A stretch of 25,160 nt of DNA from an uncultured Acidobacteriota bacterium (GTDB lineage: Bacteria > Acidobacteriota > Thermoanaerobaculia > Gp7-AA8), in NCBI GenBank assembly GCA_946887105.1, contig CAMPKJ010000046.1, positions 1-25,160 of the forward strand, read 5' to 3'. Shown here in pieces: positions 15,080-22,303 of the stretch (within the stretch, counting starts at the first letter, position 1; each line of letters begins with the position of its first letter). The notes below the pieces were generated by a model that had not been told where the DNA came from, ran no database searches, and saw only the letters and a program-made list of their open reading frames with translations. The translations under genes were made by a program, and so were the position numbers.

Positions 15080-15253
15080 ATGGAGCCCACTGGCGGTGGT
15101 GTCACGAAAGACGACCGCAGGCCACCGAAGCGGCCGTATGTCGCGCCGAAACTGGAGCGGCTGGGCACGATGGGGGAGCTGACGCAGGGGCTGGGCAGCA
15201 ACAATCAGTTCGACGGCGGCCATCCTCCCGGCCAGAACAAGAGCATCATCTGA
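15080..15253 (+). CDS. Lasso peptide precursor (57 aa), predicted Gly1-Asp9 ring
   Basis: A 57-residue ORF just after the cyclase gene. Its leader has the lasso recognition signature: Y20, P23, L25, G29, L34 and T35 in YVAPKLERLGTMGELT, i.e. Y-x-x-P-x-L-x-x-x-G-x-x-x-x-L-T. The conserved threonine at the penultimate leader position places cleavage after Q36. The core is then G37 to I57: ring residues GLGSNNQFD (G37-D45), followed by the loop and tail GGHPPGQNKSII. D45 is the only acidic residue in the core and sits exactly at position 9, giving a nine-membered macrolactam. Serines are at core positions 4 and 19; there is no C-terminal serine and no arginine. The ATG at 15080 is the only in-frame start; no Shine-Dalgarno site is evident, so it may be coupled to the gene 21 bases upstream. 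Confidence 0.88.
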   Translation: MEPTGGGVTKDDRRPPKRPYVAPKLERLGTMGELTQGLGSNNQFDGGHPPGQNKSII

Positions 15254-15259
15254 TCGCTC

Positions 15260-16471
15260 GTGTATCGACTGATCGACTACGGTTCCATGCTGCGCGACCA
15301 CGCGCGCGTCGACGCGTACCGCCGCGCGCTCGCCGCAACCATCACCCCTGACTCCGTGGTCCTCGACCTCGGCACCGGTCTGGGCACCTTCGCCATCTTC
15401 GCCAGCAAGCTCGGTGCGGCGCGCGTGTACGCCGTCGACTCCGCGGATGTGATCTCGGTGGCCGAGGAGGTGGCGCGCGTGAATGAGAGCTCGGAGCGCA
15501 TGCGGTTCCTCCACGCGCGTGCCCCCGAAATCGAGCTGCCGGAACAGGTGGACGTGGTGGTCTCCGATCTCGCCGGCGCGTTGCCGCTGTTCGAAGAGCA
15601 CATCCCCGCGCTCCTTCATGCGCGCGAGCGTTTGCTGAAACCGGGCGGCGTGCTGATCCCGCGCAGCGCGCGGCTGTTCTGCGCGCCGATTTCGAGCGCG
15701 GAGCTGTACGCGCAGATGATCGAGCCGTGGCGCTCGGTCGCAGGCGTCGATTTCTCACCCGCGGAAGCGATGGCCATGCACACGCCGCACGCGTTGCGGG
15801 TGGAGCCGCGGCATCTCGCGGGCGAGCCGCTCTGCTGGGCGGAGCTCGACTACGCGACCATCGCGTCGCCGAACGTCAGCGGCACCGCGACGTGGCGCAT
15901 GACGGCGCCGCACGTCGTACACGGAGTTGCGCTCTGGTTCGAGACCGTGCTGCACGACGACATCACGTACACCTCGGGACCGTGGTCATCCGGAAGCGTG
16001 CACGCGACGATGGTCCTGCCGCTGCGCGAGCCGCGCTCGTTCGATACGCTGCGCCTGCAGATCGACGCGACACTGGCCGGCGCGCGCTACGTCACCACGT
16101 GGCAGGTGAACGACGATGCGCGCCAGAGCACGTTCCTCTCGGAGCCGCGCAGCAGTGCCTTGTTTCGCGAGCGCGAAACGTCGCAGGCGGACGTTGCCGT
16201 TCCGCGCGACGCGACGTTCCGCGTCTCCGGCCGCGTGCTTGCCCGCCGCGTCGGCGGCGAGGTGTTGCTGCTGCATCTCTCCTCGGGCGTCTATCACGTG
16301 CTCAACGAGACCGGCGCGCGCGTGTGGGCGCTGCTCGAGAACGGCCGCGACCTGGCGAGCATCGCCGATGCGGTCGCGTCGGAATACGACGTCGATCCGG
16401 ACCGCGCCGTAAAGGATGTGCAGGCGGTCATCGCGCGTTTGCAGGAAGAGCAGCTGATCGCGCCGTCATGA
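15260..16471 (+). CDS. PRMT-like SAM methyltransferase fused to a PqqD/B1-type recognition domain
   Basis: A 403-residue two-domain protein. Residues about 10-310 form a class I methyltransferase of the protein-arginine-methyltransferase type: motif I LDLGTGLG at 35-42, the acidic residue D60 after motif II, and VVSDLAGALPLFEE (99-112) at the position of the PRMT double-E loop. A beta-rich barrel-like region follows. Residues 320-403 are a PqqD-like winged-helix RiPP recognition element (GEVLLLHLSSGVYHVLNETG, then DLASIADAVASEYDVDPDRA), the equivalent of lasso B1. The RRE would bring the leader peptide to the methyltransferase and to the other enzymes. The GTG start lies 6 bases after the precursor stop, in the same frame. 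The modified residue is unknown; the core has no arginine. The 3' end meets the convergent glycosyltransferase. Confidence 0.85.
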   Translation: MYRLIDYGSMLRDHARVDAYRRALAATITPDSVVLDLGTGLGTFAIFASKLGAARVYAVDSADVISVAEEVARVNESSERMRFLHARAPEIELPEQVDVVVSDLAGALPLFEEHIPALLHARERLLKPGGVLIPRSARLFCAPISSAELYAQMIEPWRSVAGVDFSPAEAMAMHTPHALRVEPRHLAGEPLCWAELDYATIASPNVSGTATWRMTAPHVVHGVALWFETVLHDDITYTSGPWSSGSVHATMVLPLREPRSFDTLRLQIDATLAGARYVTTWQVNDDARQSTFLSEPRSSALFRERETSQADVAVPRDATFRVSGRVLARRVGGEVLLLHLSSGVYHVLNETGARVWALLENGRDLASIADAVASEYDVDPDRAVKDVQAVIARLQEEQLIAPS

Positions 16472-17398
16472 GCCGAACCCGCGCCGCGGCGTTGACACCT
16501 CGACTTCCTCTTCCTGCTGCAATCCTTCCCCGATCACGCGCTCCAGTTGGACCTCCAGCTCCTGGAAATGCCGCGTCACGGTGTGCAGCACCGCGCCGGT
16601 TGCGCCCGCGGCGCACGCGATCACGGCCAGCGTCGCCGCCACGATCGGATATCCGGCCAGCGCGGCGCCGCCGGCGCACAGCGCGATCAGCAGCGCGATC
16701 ACGCCGAAGAACGTCAGCGGCTTGTAGTCGCGGAACAGCGAGACGATGGCGTTGAGAATCAGCACGCCGTCCTGCACCACGCGGATCTTCGACGTGCTTC
16801 CCGCCGGACGCGAGACGAGCGACACCGGGACTTCGATGACGCGGAACCCGCGGTGGACCGCTTTGATGGTCATCTCCGCCTCGGTCTCGAATCCACCGCC
16901 GAGGAGCGGAAGCGTTTTGACCAGGCGCCGGCTGAAGGCGCGGTAGCCGGAGAGCAGATCGGTGATGCGGAAGCCGAACAGGCTGCGCAGCAGCGTCGCA
17001 TAGAACACGTTGCCGATGCGGTTCAGCGGGCGGAAGTCGCTGTCCGTGCCGTGCAGCAAGCGCGAGCCGATGACCATGTCCGCGCTCCCGTGCAGCACCG
17101 GGCCGATGAGGTCCTGCACGCGATCGGCCGGATAGGTCGCGTCGCCGTCGACCATCACGTACACGTCGGCTTCGATGGAGCGGAACATCGACTGCACGAC
17201 GTTGCCCTTGCCTCTTCGCGGCTCGTGCCACACCTCCGCGCCCGCGGCACGTGCGCGCCGCGCCGTCCCATCCGTCGATGCGTTGTCGAAAACGATGATG
17301 CGCGCCGGCGGACAGGCCGCACGAAAGCCGTGGATCACGTCCGCGATGGTCTGCTCTTCGTTCAGGGCCGGGATCAATATTGCGATGCGCTCGTTCAC
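16466..17398 (-). CDS. GT2 family glycosyltransferase (polyprenyl-phosphate sugar transferase type)
   Basis: A 310-residue GT-A fold transferase. The N-terminus NERIAILIPALNEEQTIADV, then DNASTDGTARRARAAGAEVW, the D-x-D region MVDGDATYPADRV and DLLSGYRAFSRRLVKTLPLL follow DPM1/DPG-type enzymes, which transfer a sugar from a nucleotide donor to undecaprenyl phosphate. Two transmembrane helices follow (FFGVIALLIALCAGGAALAG and the next hydrophobic stretch), then an acidic tail. The start is the GTG at 17398, which overlaps the stop of the upstream membrane glycosyltransferase (GTGA). The pair fits a lipid-linked sugar donor being made here and used by the GT-C partner. No direct link to the convergent RiPP cluster is evident. 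Confidence 0.88.
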   Translation of the reverse strand: MNERIAILIPALNEEQTIADVIHGFRAACPPARIIVFDNASTDGTARRARAAGAEVWHEPRRGKGNVVQSMFRSIEADVYVMVDGDATYPADRVQDLIGPVLHGSADMVIGSRLLHGTDSDFRPLNRIGNVFYATLLRSLFGFRITDLLSGYRAFSRRLVKTLPLLGGGFETEAEMTIKAVHRGFRVIEVPVSLVSRPAGSTSKIRVVQDGVLILNAIVSLFRDYKPLTFFGVIALLIALCAGGAALAGYPIVAATLAVIACAAGATGAVLHTVTRHFQELEVQLERVIGEGLQQEEEVEVSTPRRGFGS

Positions 17399-18885
17399 AT
17401 CGGCTCCTTTGCGGCACGCCACCAGATCACGCGAACGCGTTCGTTGCCGCCGCTGGTCAGCGTGTGCCGTCCCGCTGCCAGTGGGCGTGGACCGCGATAA
17501 GGGATGCCGTCGATCGTAACGCGCGACGGATCGCGCGCAAAGACGGCGTAGGTCTGCGGAACTGCGATTGCGAACGACGAACCGCGCACTTCGGTGCCGC
17601 AGAAGCGGAGCAGTCCGTCGCCGATGAAATGTTCGTTCAGGAACGCGCGCGTGCGCGGCGGGAGGTGCGTCGAGTCGCGGATCGCGGCGCAGCACTGGCT
17701 GGCGACGATGTCTTCCGGTCCGCGGTCCGGAATCTTTCCTTCCGCGGTGAGCGCGCGGCCGACGTCTTCGTAGACGTACGACGCGGCGCGCCGCCGGAAC
17801 ACGGCGTCTCCTTTCAGATCGAAGACGAAATCATCCGTCGTGGTGACGCGCACCACCGCGTCGACGAAATCCTCGCGCACGTGCTCGCGCGGGCGCCAGA
17901 GCCGCTCGTCGATGAAGCTCGCCACCGCCGCGGCGAGCATGAGCGCCGCGACCGCGAGCTTGCGCGGCGGCACGTTTGCCGCGACCGCCAGCGCCGCGAG
18001 CGGCACGATCGGCAGAAAGTCGCGCGGCGTCAGAATGGGCCAGAATCCGAGGAGCAGCGCGACGTACCAGATCGCGAAGTAGCTGAGGTGCGTGGCGGCG
18101 TTCATCGAGGTCCGCCGCTGGGTGCTGATCATCACCGCCACGATGGCGAAGCCGACGATCCCGCTGATCCGCCGCGCCGGCTCGACCGGCGCCGCGGCGT
18201 TGAAGAACAGCGTGCTGTAGAGCATCTCGTCGAGCGCGCCGGCGGCATACATCCACGAGAGCGTGAGGAACAGCGGCACCGCGGCGGCGGCGGCGACGCG
18301 CACCCCGGCGCGGAAGGAATCGCGATGCAGTTGTCCCTGCGTGACCAGCGCCAGCGCGTGCGCGAGCAGCAGCGGCACGGCCTTGACCGAGGCGAGCAGC
18401 GACAGCGCGAATGCGACACCCGCCCAGTGCAACTTCGCGCGCGAGATCAGCGCGAGGCCGGCCAGCCAGAAGAAGATCCACAGTGTGTCGTTGCGGAATT
18501 CGACGCTGGTCGCCAGCCACGGCGGCGCCACGCTGAACAGCAACGCCGCGACCACGGCCGTGCGCTCGCCGAAATGCGGCCGCGCGAAGAAGTACAGCAG
18601 CACCGAACAGCCGATCGCGACCGGCATGATCGCCACCCGCATCAACAGGAACGCGGTCGCGCTTTCCGGCATCACGGCCATCACCGGCGCGAACAGCACG
18701 TGCAGCAGCGGCAGGTGATTGTCGAACACGTCGCGGTATTGCACGAGACCCTGCGTCCAGGCCCAGGCGATGTGCAGATGCTGCGGTTCGTCGGAGTCGA
18801 TCTTCTGGGCGACGACGAATGCCGCGCGGATGGCGACGGCTGCTCCCGCCGCGACCCAGATCCACGATCGATTGCGCGTTTGCAC
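17395..18885 (-). CDS. GT-C fold membrane glycosyltransferase (PMT/GT39/ArnT-like)
   Basis: A roughly 496-residue protein with many hydrophobic helices, from WIWVAAGAAVAIRAAFVVAQ onward. The first external loop carries KIDSDEPQHLHIAWAWTQGL, with the acidic residues expected for catalysis in GT-C enzymes. It has an extracytoplasmic C-terminal domain of about 150 residues with a tandem cysteine (ASQCCAAIRDS). Such enzymes transfer a sugar from a polyprenyl-phosphate donor to a protein, lipid or glycan at the outer face of the membrane; the acceptor here is unknown. The start is uncertain: no ATG fits, and a GTG at 18885 or a TTG at 18894 are the best choices. It overlaps the GT2 gene downstream. 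Confidence 0.8.
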   Translation of the reverse strand: MQTRNRSWIWVAAGAAVAIRAAFVVAQKIDSDEPQHLHIAWAWTQGLVQYRDVFDNHLPLLHVLFAPVMAVMPESATAFLLMRVAIMPVAIGCSVLLYFFARPHFGERTAVVAALLFSVAPPWLATSVEFRNDTLWIFFWLAGLALISRAKLHWAGVAFALSLLASVKAVPLLLAHALALVTQGQLHRDSFRAGVRVAAAAAVPLFLTLSWMYAAGALDEMLYSTLFFNAAAPVEPARRISGIVGFAIVAVMISTQRRTSMNAATHLSYFAIWYVALLLGFWPILTPRDFLPIVPLAALAVAANVPPRKLAVAALMLAAAVASFIDERLWRPREHVREDFVDAVVRVTTTDDFVFDLKGDAVFRRRAASYVYEDVGRALTAEGKIPDRGPEDIVASQCCAAIRDSTHLPPRTRAFLNEHFIGDGLLRFCGTEVRGSSFAIAVPQTYAVFARDPSRVTIDGIPYRGPRPLAAGRHTLTSGGNERVRVIWWRAAKEPM

Positions 18886-19086
18886 GAAACGCAAACAGGG
18901 GCAAGGGCAGTGCCTGCGATGTTCGCCAATGCCTGACTTTGCCGGGATGCGGCTAAGTGTTGCGGATCCAAGAGCGAACGAAGCGCGCATGCCGCTTTTT
19001 GCACGCGGCTGCCAAGGCTGCTTTGTCGGGTATTCCAGACACGAGGTGTCAGCCGCGGCACACACTTCCGCACAGTCGCCCTTTAG

Positions 19087-20543
<1,457 letters not shown>

Positions 20544-20544
20544 A

Positions 20545-20711
20545 TAGTGTCGTGTCTCGCTTGAAAACGGCGGTGATTTGCGAGCGCCGGTGCGTCGGAT
20601 GCAAGCCGCTGCGACGCAGGCGATGCTGGGACATCGTCGAGGAGCGGCGGCGCCGTAGACGGCCCGCCGTCGCCGCAAAGCACCGGCGGTTTCAGGCGTG
20701 ACACGACACTA
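20545..20711. repeat. 167-bp palindromic element with 38-bp imperfect terminal inverted repeats (MITE/REP-like)
   Basis: The left arm 20545-20582 and right arm 20674-20711 match as reverse complements at 33 of 38 positions; the outer 12 bases (TAGTGTCGTGTC) are exact. A second hairpin lies inside: 7-bp TGCGTCG at 20591-20597 pairs with CGACGCA at 20612-20618. The element sits between convergent genes, begins one base after the stop codon of the left gene, and its last three bases are the TAG stop of the right gene. No convincing coding frame or target-site duplication is seen. It could be a non-autonomous mobile element, a REP-type palindrome or a bidirectional terminator. Confidence 0.8.
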
Positions 20712-21386
20712 GCGGCCGTACAGATCGCCGTACGGGTCTTTCCGCGCCTCCCATTTCCGGATGGAGCGCGCGCGATTCACGCCTTCCAGGAACTCGTCGG
20801 GCAGGATCGTACGCATGCCCCAGCAGCAACCGCGTCCGAAGGCGATGCCGCGCTTGCGGTCCTCGAATGGTTTCTCGAATGCGACCAGCACGTTGCGCGG
20901 CGGAATGCCGACCACGGGCGTGCAGATGGCCACGCCCATCTGCCCATCGATGATCTTCTCTTCGTTGACGAACACGTCGTAGCACGCGCTGTAGATGATG
21001 GTCGCCGGGAAGTCGGGGCCGTCCTGGTTGGCGAAGCAGATGCTGCGCGGCTGTTTCTGCGGCGGCGGGGTGAGGCTGAAGGTGATGCTCGCCTCGGCGC
21101 CGAATTTCTCCGACAGCAGCTCGCTGCGGCCGTAAAGCTCCCACACCACGATGTTGAATTCGAACTGCGTGCGTCCGAGCTGATTGCGCACGCGCCGGTC
21201 GAGCTCCAGCCGCATGAAGGCCTTGAAGTCCACTTCCTCGGTGCTGATCCAGCCGTTCGGCAGCTGCGCCGTGATCGGAATGGTGATCGTCGATCCTTCG
21301 AACTCCAGCGTGCGCCCGACCGGATAGTTGCCCAGCGCGCCGGCCACGATCTGTTGAATGCGTTCGCTGCCTTCCATGTCCGCCAT
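20709..21386 (-). CDS. Protein of unknown function (225 aa)
   Basis: A 225-residue soluble protein without signal peptide or membrane helix. The ATG at 21386 is preceded by GGAGG at a good distance. The sequence looks beta-rich in the first half (GRTLEFEGSTITIPITAQLP, then FEFNIVVWELYGRSELLSEK). A C-terminal part contains GIAFGRGCCWGMRTILPDEF with adjacent cysteines and a basic end. I recognise no family. Its TAG stop lies inside the inverted-repeat element, so the natural C-terminus may have been altered by insertion. It follows the gene at 21447-22121 on the same strand after a 60-base gap and is probably co-transcribed with it. Confidence 0.65.
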   Translation of the reverse strand: MADMEGSERIQQIVAGALGNYPVGRTLEFEGSTITIPITAQLPNGWISTEEVDFKAFMRLELDRRVRNQLGRTQFEFNIVVWELYGRSELLSEKFGAEASITFSLTPPPQKQPRSICFANQDGPDFPATIIYSACYDVFVNEEKIIDGQMGVAICTPVVGIPPRNVLVAFEKPFEDRKRGIAFGRGCCWGMRTILPDEFLEGVNRARSIRKWEARKDPYGDLYGR

Positions 21387-21446
21387 GAAGGTCCTCCGCA
21401 GTCGTCAACGTAAGCTCGCCGGACTGGTCGTGCTTCTCGCCGGTTG

Positions 21447-22121
21447 TCACTCCTTGACGATCGCGGACATCGGCAGCGAGGCATCGGCGATGCGCAGCAG
21501 CGGGACCTCGATCGCCGCAATCGTGCTCCAGATCGTGATCCCGAACGACAGTCGTGCCTCCGTCGCGGGTGGCTGCGCGGCGTCGAGCCATTGGTGAACG
21601 CTCGACTCGATCTGTTCGAACAGCGCGGCGTCGTCGACGGTGACGTCCTGTCTCGGGACGAGCACGACCGGGACCGCCACCGGCCCGCCGTTCAGCATGG
21701 AGACGTAGAAGCAGCGGATCTCCATCGTGACCGGCATTTGCCCGACGAGCGCCGCGGCGATGGACGCGAGATGCGTCGCGATCGGCGCGGGAGCACTGCC
21801 GATCGTCAGCGACTCGACGATCTCGATCGCCGGAGCGACCGGAGCCGCGAAGGTCACGCCTTCCGCCGATGCGCGCGCGCACTGCACGTCGCGGACGTCG
21901 AGACGCTCGAAGGCGATGGTGCGCGTGGCGTCATCGATGTGCACGATCGGCGGCGTTGCCGTCGTCGTCGCGACGCCCTCGTTCCCGATCACTTCGAACG
22001 TGGTCTCGGGATCGGCCATCAGCGTGAACGTGTAGTTCCAGAGCACGAGCTCCTCGAGTTTCGTGGTGGCCGGAAACGATGGTGTCGCGCGTTGCGAGAT
22101 GAGAGGCGGCGGAGTGGACAT
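21447..22121 (-). CDS. Protein of unknown function (224 aa)
   Basis: A 224-residue soluble protein starting MSTPPPLISQRATPSFPATT; no signal peptide or TM helix. The middle (PTTFEVIG-like strands, then HIDDATRTIAFERLDVRDVQ) suggests a beta-sandwich, and a segment near residues 118-150 (APIATHLASIAAALVGQMPV, then TMEIRCFYVSMLNGG) alternates helix and strand. I recognise no family. It is the first gene of a two-gene minus-strand unit, divergent from the HAMP-array sensor gene. Its size and overall character resemble the downstream partner, but I see no clear sequence similarity between them. Confidence 0.62.
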   Translation of the reverse strand: MSTPPPLISQRATPSFPATTKLEELVLWNYTFTLMADPETTFEVIGNEGVATTTATPPIVHIDDATRTIAFERLDVRDVQCARASAEGVTFAAPVAPAIEIVESLTIGSAPAPIATHLASIAAALVGQMPVTMEIRCFYVSMLNGGPVAVPVVLVPRQDVTVDDAALFEQIESSVHQWLDAAQPPATEARLSFGITIWSTIAAIEVPLLRIADASLPMSAIVKE

Positions 22122-22303
22122 GGCCGCACAGTCTAGTGTCAGGCTAGTGTGGCCGGAACCCCACGTACCAACCTCAACTCTACTGGCCTCCGAGTTGCAA
22201 CGGCCCTGCGCCAGACTTGCCGCGCGCGTGCTACGGCGCCGGCCATCCGTCTATTAACTGGTTTCAGCTCAATTCATTAGCGGTGCGTCGGGAGATCGGG
22301 CGT

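Noticed and set aside
21358..21597. Plus-strand 79-codon frame with a lipobox-like start (LVVLLAGC)
   Set aside because: It is antisense to two minus-strand genes and crosses both; codon use favours the minus strand.
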